A stretch of DNA of 64,000 bases from CADEEN01 sp963751775 (GTDB lineage: Bacteria > Pseudomonadota > Gammaproteobacteria > Burkholderiales > Burkholderiaceae_C), in NCBI GenBank assembly GCA_963751775.1, contig CAVVVW010000008.1, forward strand, positions 372,001 to 436,000, written 5' to 3'. Below, in pieces: positions 55,464 through 64,000 of the stretch (the first letter of the stretch is position 1; each line of letters opens with the position of its first letter). The notes beneath the pieces were generated by a model. It worked only from the letters and a program-made list of their open reading frames with translations, was not told the DNA's origin and made no database searches. Made by a program: the position numbers and the translations under genes.

Positions 55464-56609
55464 ATGCCCGTCATCACCAACATCGAAGACCTGCGCCAGC
55501 TTGCCCAGAAGCGCGTGCCGCGGATGTTCTACGAATACACCGACAGCGGCTCTTGGACCGAGAGCACCTACCGCGCCAACGAGAGCGACTTCGGCAAGAT
55601 CCTGCTGCGCCAGCGCGTGGCGGTGAACATGGACAACCGCAGCACGGCGACGACGATGGCCGGCACGCCCGTCAAGATGCCGGTCGCGCTGGCTCCCGTC
55701 GGCCTGCTGGGCATGCAGCATGCCGATGGCGAAATCCAGTGCGCCAAGGCGGCCGAGAAGTTCGGCGTGCCGTTCACGCTGTCGACGATGAGCATCTGCT
55801 CGATCGAATCGGTGCGCGCACAGACCACGGCGCCGTTCTGGTTCCAGCTCTACTGGATGCGCGACCGCGACTTCATGGAGCGCCTGATGGACCGCGCCAA
55901 GGCGGCCGGCTGCTCGGCGTTGGTGCTCACACTCGATCTGCAGGTCATCGGCCAACGGCACAAGGACCTGAAGAACGGCATGACCGCGCCGCCCAAACCG
56001 ACGCTGGCCAACATCATCAACCTGCTGCTGAAGCCACGCTGGTGCCTGGGCATGGCCGGTACGCGCGAGCACAGCTTCGGCAACCTGATCGGTCACGCCA
56101 AGGGCGTCAGCGACATGTCTTCGCTCGGCGCCTGGACCCGCGAAACGTTCGACCCGAGACTCAACTGGAGCGACGTCGAGTGGATCAAGAAGCGCTGGGG
56201 CGGCAAGTTCATCCTCAAGGGCATCATGGACGTCGAAGACGCGCGCCTGGCCGCCGACAGCGGCGCCGACGCGTTGGTGGTCAGCAACCACGGCGGCCGC
56301 CAACTCGATGGCGCACCGAGTTCGATCGCGGCCGTGCCGGCGATCGCCGACGCGGTGGGTTCGCGCATCGAGGTCTGGATGGATGGCGGCATCCGTTCGG
56401 GACAGGACGTGCTCAAGGCCTGGGCCCTGGGCGCGCACGGCACCATGATCGGCCGCGCCTATGCCTACGGCCTGGGTGCGATGGGCGAGGCGGGCGTGGC
56501 CAAGGCGCTCGAAGTCATCCACAAGGAGCTGGATGTGACGATGGCGTTCTGCGGCCACACCCGGATCGGCGACGTGGACCGTCGCATCCTGCTGCCGGGC
56601 ACCTACTGA
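55464..56609 (+). CDS. FMN-dependent alpha-hydroxy-acid dehydrogenase (LldD-like)
   Basis: This 381-residue TIM-barrel flavoenzyme has RVPRMFYEYTDSGSWTE at the N-terminus, MPVALAPVGLLGMQHADGE, the substrate/FMN region WFQLYWMRDRDFMERLM, catalytic VVSNHGGRQLDGAPSS (with the active-site His) and WMDGGIRSGQDVLKAWALGA. It oxidises L-lactate or a related 2-hydroxy acid. The start MPVITNIEDL at 55464 follows GAGGAGAAC. No lctP permease is adjacent. Substrate cannot be fixed. Confidence 0.9.
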   Translation: MPVITNIEDLRQLAQKRVPRMFYEYTDSGSWTESTYRANESDFGKILLRQRVAVNMDNRSTATTMAGTPVKMPVALAPVGLLGMQHADGEIQCAKAAEKFGVPFTLSTMSICSIESVRAQTTAPFWFQLYWMRDRDFMERLMDRAKAAGCSALVLTLDLQVIGQRHKDLKNGMTAPPKPTLANIINLLLKPRWCLGMAGTREHSFGNLIGHAKGVSDMSSLGAWTRETFDPRLNWSDVEWIKKRWGGKFILKGIMDVEDARLAADSGADALVVSNHGGRQLDGAPSSIAAVPAIADAVGSRIEVWMDGGIRSGQDVLKAWALGAHGTMIGRAYAYGLGAMGEAGVAKALEVIHKELDVTMAFCGHTRIGDVDRRILLPGTY

Positions 56610-56621
56610 GGCTTCGCGGCT

Positions 56622-56890
56622 TCACGCGCGGAAGCGGCGCGCGGACCTGGCGCGGGCCCGCAGCACCTCGACCTCGCGCTGACGCGGATCGGCACGCGTC
56701 ACCAGCGAGCCGATCAGCACGCGGGCAGCGGCAGCACGTCGGCCACCGCACGCTCGAACGCGGCCTCGTTGGCCTTGGACGGCACATTGAAGCCACTCAG
56801 TTTCCTGACGAATTGCAGCGACGCGTCGCGGATCTCGAGCTCGGTGGCCGGCGGCTCGAAGTTGAACAGGGTCTTGATGTTTCGGCACAT
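56622..56890 (-). CDS. DUF2277 family small protein (frameshifted)
   Basis: This protein of about 89 residues begins MCRNIKTLFNFEPPATELEIRDASLQFVRKLSG, the full DUF2277 signature, with SKANEAAFERAV. The end RVLIGSLVTRADPRQREVEVLRARAR is in another frame; the change is near 56730. The function is unknown. It is a distinct transcription unit or the last gene after DUF2783. Confidence 0.8.
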
Positions 56891-56914
56891 GGCAACTCCG
56901 AAGGCGGATGCGGG

Positions 56915-57157
56915 TCAGCCCGGCGCAGCGAGGGCGCCGGCGCGCGCCAACCCGATGGCTTCGCGCAGCACGGCGAGCTCCCCGATGTGGTTGGCCAGCA
57001 GCAGCACCAGGCGCGCGTTGAGCAGCTCGCTCTGCGCGTCGGTCAGGCCGCGGTGGGCGGCGACCAGCGCGTCGTAGAAATCGTCGCCAGGCGTGTAGGC
57101 GTGACGGTGGCGTTCGCCGGGCGTGCCGAAGTTCGGCTGGGTGTTCAGTGTGGTCAT
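56915..57157 (-). CDS. DUF2783 domain-containing protein
   Basis: This 80-residue protein has the DUF2783 pattern (AYTPGDDFYDALVAAHRGLTDAQSELLNARLVLLLANHIGELAVLREAI). It nearly always follows an aromatic-ring FAD monooxygenase gene; here its ATG overlaps that gene's stop (ATGA). The function is unknown, possibly a small subunit or partner of the monooxygenase. Confidence 0.85.
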   Translation of the reverse strand: MTTLNTQPNFGTPGERHRHAYTPGDDFYDALVAAHRGLTDAQSELLNARLVLLLANHIGELAVLREAIGLARAGALAAPG

Positions 57158-58846
57158 GGCATCGGTGTGTGTGTGGCACGGGCCAGCGCGGCGCGCACCG
57201 CGGCGGCGTCGAAGTGGCGCCAGCGCGCGGCCACATGCTGGTCGGGGCGCAGCAGGTAGGTGGTACCCGGCCGCGCGTCGCAGCGCTTCGCCGCCAGGCC
57301 GTCGACATCGTGCACCCAGGCGTGGCCCGCCGCGCCATGCTGGCCGGCCGGCAGCACCATCAGCGGGTGCACGGCGATGCGCTCGCGCAGCAACGCGTCG
57401 AGTCGCCGCGGTTTCGATCGCGCCCGGCAGGCCGAAGTGCATCAGCACGAAGCCCTGCCCGGTGTGCGGCAGCAGCCAGCCATCGCGGCCCGCCGCGTCG
57501 CGCACCGGCGCATCGTCGAGTGGCGCGCCGGGAACCATCCAGCCGTCGAACGGCTCGCTGTCGGGTGTGTTCAGCGGCGAGTCGGCGGCCACGCTGGGCA
57601 CCGACAGGCGGCCGCTGTTGACCAGCGCGCGGCCGGCCGGCACCTCGGCGGCCAGCGACAGCACGGCATCGCGCAGCACGCGAGCGGCGTGGCTCTTCGG
57701 CGTCATGAAGTCGGTCGAGCGGGTGGAATTGAGGATGTTCTCGTCGGCCGCCGCACCGCGCTCGTGGTCGTAGCTGTCGAGCAGCGATGCGGGTGCGTCG
57801 CCGTCGATCACCAGCTTCAGCTTCCACACCAGGTTGTCGGTGTCCTGCACGCCCGAATTGGCGCCGCGGGCGCCGAACGGCGAGACCTGGTGCGCGCTGT
57901 CGCCGGCAAACAGCACGCGGCCATGGCGGAACCGGGCCATGCGCCGGCACTGGAAGGTGTAGACGCTGACCCACTCGAGTTCGAAGCCGATGTGCGCGAA
58001 GCCCTGGCTGTCGAGCATCGCGCGGACGCGGTCGCGCACGCGCTCGGGGTCCTTCTCGGCCTCCGGGTCGGCGTTCCACCCCAGTTGGAAGTCCAGCCGC
58101 CAGACGTTGTCGGCCTGGCGGTGCATCAGCGCGCTCTCACCGGCGTGGAACGCGGGCGCGAACCAGAACCGGCGCTCGGTCTGGGCCAGCGGGAACGGCT
58201 CGCCGTCGAGCACGACGTCGGCAATCAGGAAGCGATCCTCGAACACATGGCCCTGCGCATCCAGGCCCATCTGCCGGCGCACGCTGCTGCGTGTGCCGTC
58301 GGCGGCCAGCAGCCAATCGGCCTGCAGCGCGTAGCGGCCGTCGACGGTGTCGATGGCCAGCGCCACACCGTCGTCGCCCGGCGTCACCTGCACCAGCTTG
58401 TGCTGCCAGCGCAAGTCGATCGACGGCAGCGCCATCGCCCGCTCGACCAGGTACTGCTCGAGGTGGTACTGCTGCAGGTTGACCATGCCGGGGCGGTGGT
58501 GTCCGGGCTCGGGCAACAGGTTGAAGCTGAACACCTCGCGCTCGCGGTGGAAAGTGCGGCCGACGTTCCAGGTCACGCCCTTGGCCACGACGCGGTCGCC
58601 CAGCCCCAGGCGGTCGAAGATCTCGAGCGTGCGCTTGGCGTAGCACACGCCGCGCGAGCCGATCGACACGGTGTTGTCGTCGTCGAGCACGATGACCTGC
58701 AGGCCGCGCAGCGCGGCGTCGATCGCCGCGGCCAGGCCCACCGGGCCCGCGCCGACGATCACCAGTGGCACGCGCCTGGCGACCGCTGCGCCGAGTTCGG
58801 GCGCGCGCCGGTAGGCGTAGCGCGGCCAAGTGTAGGTGGAGAGCAC
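57154..58846 (-). CDS. FAD-dependent aromatic monooxygenase, MhpA-like (frameshifted)
   Basis: This flavoprotein of about 564 residues has the FAD dinucleotide fold VPLVIVGAGPVGLAAAIDAA, the DG-type motif ADWLLAADGTRSSVRRQMG, and VLFAGDSAHQVSPFGARGANSGVQD. It is similar to 3-(3-hydroxyphenyl)propionate hydroxylases and would hydroxylate a phenolic ring with NAD(P)H and O2. The C-terminus (LLRERIAVHPLMVLPAGQ...PDQHVAARW) lies in another frame; the change is near 57405. The start is a GTG (MLSTYTWPRYAYRRAPEL). The gap 58847-58987 shows nothing I recognise. Confidence 0.85.
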
Positions 58847-58987
58847 CGCCGCCTAGGCAAACAGCGGTATTCCCAGGCGAACACCGCAGATACCGGCTCT
58901 GCCGGGCCGCTGGTGTTGCGCCAGGGCACCGCGGGCGCCCTATCGGTCGCCATCGGGGGAGCGGCGAAGCCGCGTCGGGGGTAAGCG

Positions 58988-59515
58988 TCATTTCGCGTGC
59001 ATCCAGGCCGCGTGTTTGGGCGCGCGCTTGGTGCGGCTCCACTCTTCGAGCATTTCCCACTTCACCAGATCGAGCTTGGCATTCATCTCTGGCGTGGCGG
59101 TGTCGGCGGCCAGCTCGAGGCGGTGGCCGTTGGGGTCGAAGAAGTAGATCGACTTGAAGATGGTGTGCTCGGTCGGGCCGATCACCGCGACGCCGGCGGC
59201 CTCGAGCCGCGCCTTGGTGGCTTCGAGCGTGGCCAGGCTGTCGACCTTGAACGCGATGTGCTGGACCCAATCGGGCGTGTTCGCGTCGCGGCCCATCGGC
59301 GGCGAGTTCGGCAGCTCGAAGAAGGCCAGCACATTGCCCCGGCCGGCGTCGAGAAAGACATGCATGTACGGGTCGGGGGCACCGGTCGAAGGCACCTGGT
59401 CTTCGGCGATGGCCAGCACGAAGTCCATCTGCAGGTGCTTGCGGTACCACTCGACGGTGGCCTTGGCGTCGTGGCAGCGGTAGGCGACATGGTGGATGCC
59501 GTGGGTGATGCTCAT
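58988..59515 (-). CDS. VOC-family (glyoxalase/dioxygenase-like) protein
   Basis: This 175-residue protein has two betaalphabeta-beta-beta modules: GIHHVAYRCHDAKATVEWYRKHLQMDFVLAI with VLAFFELPNSPPMG, and WVQHIAFKVDSLATLEATKARLEAAGV with KSIYFFDPNGHRLELAAD. His9, His at QHIAF and Glu at LELAAD are probable metal ligands. Relatives are extradiol-type dioxygenases or glyoxalases. It is part of the FAD monooxygenase, MBL and tungstate transporter cluster. Confidence 0.85.
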   Translation of the reverse strand: MSITHGIHHVAYRCHDAKATVEWYRKHLQMDFVLAIAEDQVPSTGAPDPYMHVFLDAGRGNVLAFFELPNSPPMGRDANTPDWVQHIAFKVDSLATLEATKARLEAAGVAVIGPTEHTIFKSIYFFDPNGHRLELAADTATPEMNAKLDLVKWEMLEEWSRTKRAPKHAAWMHAK

Positions 59516-59547
59516 GCTGCTCTCCTTTGCGCCGCTTGAATGCCGGT

Positions 59548-60508
59548 TCAGCCTTCCAGCGCACGCCACATCTCGATGTCGCGCTCTGCGGTCCAGATGC
59601 GCGGGTCGCGGTATTGCGTGGCCTCGTCGAACGCGCGGGTCACGTCGAACGGCATGCAATGGTCGAAGATGACCCAGTGCCCGTACTTCGGCCTGAGCCC
59701 GGCCAGCGTCTGCTTGTAGACCGCGTTCAGGTCCTTGCCCTGGGCCACGCCGGCGCGCACGCTGGCGTACAGCTCGCTGATGAAGCCGCGCGTGCCGGCC
59801 AGGCCGGCCGCCACCTGCTCGGGCGTCGTCAGCGCCGCACCGCGGCCGGGCACCAGCGCGCGCGGCTGCAGCGCGGCGATGTTGTCCAGCGTCTGCGGCC
59901 AGTCGCTGAAATAGGCGTCGCCGGCATAGGGCGTGGCGTCGAACTCGACCAGGTCGCCGGAGAACAGGATCTTCTGCTCGGGCAGCCAGGCCACCGTGTC
60001 GCCTTTGGTGTGGCCGCGGCCGAGCTGGATCAACTGCACCTCCAGTTTGCCGAGCCAGATCGACATCCGGCCGCTGAAGGTGATCGTCGGCCAGGTCATG
60101 CCCGGCGGCACCGATTCGACGGCCTGGAACAGGCGCGGGAAGCGGCCGATCTCGCTCGCCTTGTCCTGCTCGCCGCGCTCGACGATCAGGTCATAGGTGT
60201 CGCGGCTGGCGACGATGTGCTCGGGCGCGTAGCCCGCTGGCGCCCAGCACGCGCACGGCGTGGTAGTGCGACAGCACCACGTACTTGATCGGCTTGTCGG
60301 TGACGCCGCGGATGCGCCGGATCACGTCCTGCGCCATCACCGGCGTGGCCTGGGTGTCGATGACCATCACCGCGTCGTCGCCGACGATCACGCCGGTGTT
60401 CGGGTCGCCCTCGGCGGTATAGGCATAGGCGTTGTCGGACAGCTTGGTGAAGCTGACCTTCTTGGCCTCGAGGTCGGCCTGCGAGGCGAAGGTCTTGGCA
60501 GAGGTCAT
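59548..60508 (-). CDS. MBL-fold hydrolase with atypical metal motif (frameshifted)
   Basis: This protein of about 320 residues has the metallo-beta-lactamase fold: AYAYTAEGDPNTGVIVGDDAVMVIDTQ, VVLSHYHAVRVLGA, HTKGDTVAWLPEQKILFSGDLVE and YGHWVIFDHCMPFDVTRAFDEA. The usual HxHxDH motif reads HYHAVR here, so the Asp and third His are lost. The frame change is near 60240, after RVLGASG. The start MTSAKTFASQADLEAK at 60508 is conserved. It lies in the catabolic operon, possibly hydrolysing a ring-cleavage product. Confidence 0.85.
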
Positions 60509-60541
60509 GCACCGCACTCCATGGCTGGAGCGACATTGTCG

Positions 60542-61358
60542 CTATTTCGCGTTTCCAAAGAACAATTGTTCGCCGCCGATCTTGTAGCCGGCGATCGCCG
60601 CCTGCCCGGCTGGCGACACCACCCAGTCGGCAAAGGTCTGCGCCAGCGCGACCTTGACATGCGGGTGCTTGGCCGGGTTCACGACCATCACGCCGTACTG
60701 GTTGAACAGGCGCGAATCGCCCTCGACCAGCACCGCCAGTTCGCCGCGGTTCTTGAAGTTGAGCCAGGTGCCGCGGTCGGCGAGCGCGTAGGCGTTGCTC
60801 GACGATGCGATGTTCAGCGCCGGGCCCATGCCGCAGCCGCAGGCCTGGTAGCCCTTGTACGGCGCGGCGGTCACGTCGAGGTTGGCCATCTTCCAGTAGC
60901 GCAGCTCGGCCGCATGCGTGCCGCTCTTGTCGCCGCGCGAGACGAATGGCGTGCCCTGGCCGGCCAGCTTGGCCAATGCCGCCACGATGTCCTTGCCCTT
61001 CACGCCGGCCGGGTCGGCCTTGGGGCCGATCAGCACGAAGTCGTTGTACATCACCGGCAGGCGCTTGAGGCCGAAGCCCTCGGCGACGAACTTCTCCTCG
61101 GCCGCTTGGTCGTGCACGAAGACCACGTCGGCGTCGCCGCGCCGCGCCGCGTCGAGCGCCTGGCCGGTGCCCAGCGCCACGACGCGGATGTCGATGCCGC
61201 TGGCCGCCTTGAAGGCCGGCAGCAGGTGCGCGAACAGGCCCGACTGTTCGGTGCTGGTGGTCGACGCCATGACGATGAAGCGCTCCTGCGCCGACGCGAC
61301 AGCAGCTGCACGCCAGCAGCAGACCCGCAATCCAGATTCGACGTTTCAAGTTGGCCAT
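60542..61358 (-). CDS. tupA: Tungstate-type ABC transporter substrate-binding protein (frameshifted)
   Basis: This periplasmic protein of about 272 residues has a signal peptide (MANLKRRIWIAGLLLA...) and the TupA-type core: ERFIVMASTTSTEQSGLFAHLLPAF, FVSRGDKSGTHAAELRYWK, and VNPAKHPHVKVALAQTFADWVVSPAGQ. The STTST motif binds the oxyanion. The signal peptide and the mature part are in different frames; the change is near 61310. Its ATG overlaps the end of the ATPase gene by 13 bp. It could bind molybdate, but tungstate is more likely. Confidence 0.85.
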
Positions 61359-62062
61359 CCCAGTTCCCCTTTGACGAAAGACGCCGCCGGTTCGGGCAGC
61401 GATTGGTTGAAAAACGTCGCCGTCGGCAGATCGACGATCACGCGCCCGGCTTCGAGATAGACCACGCGCGTGGCCAGCCGCTTGGCCTGGCCCAGGTTGT
61501 GGGTGCTCATCACCACGGCCATGCCTTCCTGCGCGAACCCGGCGATCAGCTGCTCGACCTCGCGCTTGGCGCCGGGGTCCAGGCTGGCCGTCGGCTCGTC
61601 GAGGAACAGCAGCCGCGGACGCACGGCCCAGGCCCGCGCCAGCGCCAGGCGCTGCTGCTGGCCGCCCGACAGCACGCGCGCCGGGCGGTCACGCTGATCG
61701 GCCAGGCCGACGCGCGCCAAGGCCTGCGTCGCGCGCGCCGCGCGCTGCGGCACGCGGCACCGCGGCCAGCCACAGCGCCACCATCAGGTTGTTCCAGACC
61801 GACAGGCGCAGCAGGAAGGGGCGCTGGAAAGACCATCGCCTGCGCCGGCTCGCGGCCCGCCGCGTCGATCTGCGCGCGGCGCGTGCCCTCGTGCGCGAGC
61901 TGGCCGTGCAGCACGCGCAGCAGCGTCGTCTTGCCCGAGCCGTTGGCGCCGACCAGGGCCACCCGTTCCCCCGCCTGCAGCGTGAAGTCCACGTCGGCCA
62001 GCGCGGTGACGGCGCCAAAACGCACCGCCGCGCCGCTGCAAGGACACCAGCACCGCGCTCAC
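61346..62062 (-). CDS. tupC: Tungstate-type ABC transporter ATP-binding protein (multiply frameshifted)
   Basis: This ATPase of about 238 residues has Walker A ALVGANGSGKTTLLRVL, Q-loop MVFQRPFLLRLSVWNNLMVAL, signature LSGGQQQRLALARAWA and Walker B LLFLDEPTASLDPGAK with STHNLGQAKRLA. Frame changes lie near 62035, 61840 and 61755. The GTG start at 62062 overlaps the permease stop. TupC of Burkholderiales has this same N-terminus. Confidence 0.85.
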
Positions 62063-62778
62063 TTGCCAAGCGCCTCGGTGTGCGCGCCATGCTGGCGCTG
62101 CGCCAGCGCGATGGCCGCATTGATCGCGCCGACGCAGGCCAGCAGCACCAGGCCCAGGCCGAGCGCCAGCGGCAGGTCGCCCTTGCTGGTCTCGAGCGCG
62201 ATCGCGGTGGTCATGACCCGCGTCACGCCCTCGATGTTGCCGCCGACGATCATCACCGCACCGACCTCGCTGATCGCGCGGCCGAAGGCGGTCAGCAACA
62301 CCGTCACCAGCGCCAGCCGTTCATGCAGCAGCAGCAGTGCGGCGCTGGCCAGCGCAGACGCGCCCATCGAGCGCAACTGCTCGCCGTTGCCGCGCCAGGC
62401 GTCGGCGATCAACTGGCGCGTCAGCGCCGCCACCACCGGCAGCACGAGGATCGTCTGCGCGACGACCATCGCCCGCGGCGTGAACAGGATGCCCCAGGTG
62501 CCGAGCGGCCCCGAGCGCGACAACAGCAGGTAGACCACCAGGCCGACCACCACCGAGGGCAAACCGAGCAGGGTGTTGAGCGCCGCGACGATCAGCCGTT
62601 GGCCGCGAAAGCGCGATACCGCGAGCCAGGCGCCACCGGCCATGCCCAGGCCCGCCGCCAAGGCACAGGCGCTCGCGCTGACGCCGAGCGACAGCGCGAC
62701 GATCTCCGCCAGGCGCACATCCCAACCCGTCACCAAGACCCACGCTGCGCGCAGGCTGTCGGCGAAACCGCCACCCAT
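62059..62778 (-). CDS. tupB: Tungstate-type ABC transporter permease
   Basis: This intact 239-residue inner-membrane permease has about six helices (SLRAAWVLVTGWDVRLAEIVALSLGVSASA..., LNTLLGLPSVVVGLVVYLLLS) and the EAA-like loop IADAWRGNGEQLRSMGASA, AFGRAISEVGAVMIVGGNIEGVTRVMTTAIALET. The GRAISEVGAVMIVGGN motif is TupB-like. The start MGGGFADSLR at 62778 matches homologues; an in-frame ATG at 62805 is possible. It is first in the tup, MBL, VOC and FAD monooxygenase run. Confidence 0.9.
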   Translation of the reverse strand: MGGGFADSLRAAWVLVTGWDVRLAEIVALSLGVSASACALAAGLGMAGGAWLAVSRFRGQRLIVAALNTLLGLPSVVVGLVVYLLLSRSGPLGTWGILFTPRAMVVAQTILVLPVVAALTRQLIADAWRGNGEQLRSMGASALASAALLLLHERLALVTVLLTAFGRAISEVGAVMIVGGNIEGVTRVMTTAIALETSKGDLPLALGLGLVLLACVGAINAAIALAQRQHGAHTEALGK

Positions 62779-62831
62779 GAACACCTTTCGACTCTTGACG
62801 CGCATGTTTGCATGCCAGCCGCGCCATGTCG

Positions 62832-62851
62832 CTATGCCGGCAATTGCATAG
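62832..62851. promoter_or_regulatory. Inverted repeat in the tup/yaeQ divergent region
   Basis: CTATGC (62832-62837) and GCATAG (62846-62851) form a perfect 6-bp inverted repeat with an 8-bp spacer. It lies 54 bp before tupB and 44 bp before yaeQ. It could bind a ModE/TunR-type oxyanion regulator, but it does not closely match a known box. Confidence 0.35.
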
Positions 62852-62894
62852 GTGCGGGTGTGCGCGGCAAGGCTTGTGGCACAGTCGGCGCCCC

Positions 62895-63446
62895 ATGGCC
62901 CTCAAAGCAACCATCTTCAAAGCGCAACTGCAGATCGCCGACATGGACCGCGGCATCTACGGCGACCACCTGCTGACGCTGGCGCAGCACCCGTCGGAAA
63001 CCGAGGAGCGCATGATGGTGCGGCTGCTGGCCTACGCGCTGAACGTGCCGGCCGACAACCACCGCGGCGACCTGGTGTTCGCCCGCGGCCTGGCCGACAC
63101 CGACGAGCCCGACCTGTGGCAGCTCGACCTGACCGGCCAGCTCGTGCACTGGATCGAGGTCGGCCAGCCCGACGAGCGCCGCATGCAGCGCGCCGCGTCA
63201 CGCGCCGAGCAGGCCACCTTCATCGCCTACACCGCCAGCACGCCGATCTGGTGGGCGGGCGTGAAGAACAAGCTGACGCGCACCGAGCGCCTGGCGGTGT
63301 GGCAGTTGCCTGCCGAGCAGAGCGCCGCGCTGGCCGGCCTGGCACAGCGATCGATGCAGATCCAGGTCACCGTGCAGGACGGGCTGATCTGGTTCAATGA
63401 CGGCCAGCGCTCGGTGGAGCTGTCGCTGCAACCGCTGCTGAGCTGA
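62895..63446 (+). CDS. yaeQ: YaeQ family protein
   Basis: This 183-residue protein is intact and typical: MALKATIFKAQLQIADMDRGIYGDHLLTLAQHPSETEERMMVRLLAYAL, LVHWIEVGQPDERRM, and IWFNDGQRSVELSLQPL at the end. The fold is PD-(D/E)XK-like, but no nuclease activity is known. It is divergent from the tup operon. A co-role with tungstate uptake is not expected. Confidence 0.93.
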   Translation: MALKATIFKAQLQIADMDRGIYGDHLLTLAQHPSETEERMMVRLLAYALNVPADNHRGDLVFARGLADTDEPDLWQLDLTGQLVHWIEVGQPDERRMQRAASRAEQATFIAYTASTPIWWAGVKNKLTRTERLAVWQLPAEQSAALAGLAQRSMQIQVTVQDGLIWFNDGQRSVELSLQPLLS

Positions 63447-63518
63447 GTCGATCACGAAGCGGCCGCCACACGCAACAATGAGACAACCACGAACGCAAAC
63501 CACGCGCTTGAGCACGAC

Positions 63519-63797
63519 ATGAACATCCCGGTTCACCACGACATCGCCGCAAGTCGCTTTGCAGCCGAGGTCGACGGCCAGCTCTGTGTCGCCGACTACA
63601 GGTTGTCGGGTGCGGTGATGACCATGACCCACACGCTCGTGCCGCCGCCGCTCGAAGGCCGCGGCATCGCCGCGGCTCTGGTGGCCGAGGCGCTGGATTA
63701 CGCACGCCGCGAGGGCCTGCGCGTGCGGCCGGCGTGCAGTTATGTGGCGCGCTACATGCGACGCCACCCGGCCACGCTCGATCTGCTCGCGCCCTGA
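63519..63797 (+). CDS. GNAT-like N-acetyltransferase, YidJ/YjdJ type
   Basis: This 92-residue protein is a short GNAT: ADYRLSGAVMTMTHTLVPPPLEGRGIAAALVAEALDYARREGLRVRPACSYVARYMRRHP. The acetyl-CoA loop is EGRGIAAAL. Such minimal proteins (Gcn5-related, COG2388) probably acetylate a small acceptor. It lies 72 bp after yaeQ. Confidence 0.88.
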   Translation: MNIPVHHDIAASRFAAEVDGQLCVADYRLSGAVMTMTHTLVPPPLEGRGIAAALVAEALDYARREGLRVRPACSYVARYMRRHPATLDLLAP

Positions 63798-63817
63798 GTT
63801 CCCGCGCCACGCCGCGA

Positions 63818-64000
63818 TGATCACGCCCGACGCCCAGCAGGTCCTGGATTTCTGGTTCGGCACGGCCGACGACCCCGGTCACCTGCAGCAACGGCCGCAG
63901 TGGTTCCGCAAGGATCCAGGCTTCGACGCGGCGATCGTGCAGCGCTTCGGCCGCCTGATCGAGCAGGCGCTGGCGGGCGGCATCGACGACTGGGCCGCAG
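63818..64000 (+). CDS. DUF924 family protein (partial, cut by window end)
   Basis: The first 61 codons are visible: MITPDAQQVLDFWFGTADDPG, then WFRKDPGFDAAIVQRFGRLIEQALAGGIDDWAA. This is the N-terminus of DUF924 (YmgE-type TPR-like) proteins. The LDFWFG motif is the family hallmark. The rest lies outside. Confidence 0.85.

Overview
The window is a high-GC chromosomal segment of a betaproteobacterium, most likely a Burkholderiales member of the Rubrivivax/Leptothrix/Methylibium type. This rests on codon use, on the gene orders fkpB-ispH-serS, hemW-rdgB-rph-PP2C-kinase/yicC and gmk-rpoZ-spoT, and on families such as DUF2783, YaeQ and the divergent LysR/DUF1127 pair. The genus is inferred, not proven.

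Positions 1-33500 form a stress and low-energy island. On the minus strand lies a P-type ATPase, outer-membrane lipoprotein, MacA-like adaptor and MacB-like ATPase operon. It is followed by DUF302, by a second-copy groEL with CBS, hibernation-factor and host-attachment genes, by a predicted small RNA (9575-9757), a phasin-like gene, a yqjD-yqjE-yqjK operon, a PaaK-like adenylate-forming enzyme, Usp, a response regulator and hybrid kinase, a zinc alcohol dehydrogenase, a bactofilin-like membrane protein, Hsp20 with a LolD/FtsX/HlyD exporter, a hydrolase and phosphoribosyltransferase pair, a second P-type ATPase, a GT2 glycosyltransferase and a beta-helix membrane protein. At least seven promoters in the island share a 14-bp TTG-N8-CAA palindrome of Crp/Fnr type, centred about 41.5 bp before the predicted start and followed by a TAnnnT -10 box. 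This is the geometry of a class II FNR-activated promoter, so the island reads as one oxygen- or energy-responsive regulon. Its themes are ribosome hibernation and membrane tethering (HPF, YqjD), protein rescue (GroEL, Hsp20), ion pumping and redox metabolism.

Positions 33600-45200 are mostly housekeeping: DUF3307, tRNA-Ser(CGA), serS, ispH, an FKBP-type isomerase, radC, an Smr protein, truncated haemoglobin, a divergent DUF1127/LysR pair, hemW, rdgB, rph, a PP2C phosphatase and a Ser/Thr kinase. Positions 45300-52700 carry yicC, then an apparent insertion (isoprenylcysteine methyltransferase-like protein, HxlR regulator, large metallo-beta-lactamase-fold hydrolase), then gmk, rpoZ and spoT. 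Positions 52700-64000 carry an amidohydrolase, dinB, an alpha-hydroxy-acid dehydrogenase, a catabolic operon (tungstate-type ABC transporter, MBL hydrolase, VOC protein, FAD monooxygenase, DUF2783), yaeQ, a GNAT protein and a truncated DUF924 gene.

Two caveats shape the annotation. About two dozen genes, including essential ones (serS, ispH, hemW), are split by single-base frameshifts, which points to indel errors in the sequence rather than gene decay; their coordinates are given for the reconstructed gene. A 62-bp repeat occurs as a tandem pair at two operon junctions and carries a small ORF whose start and stop overlap the neighbouring genes.
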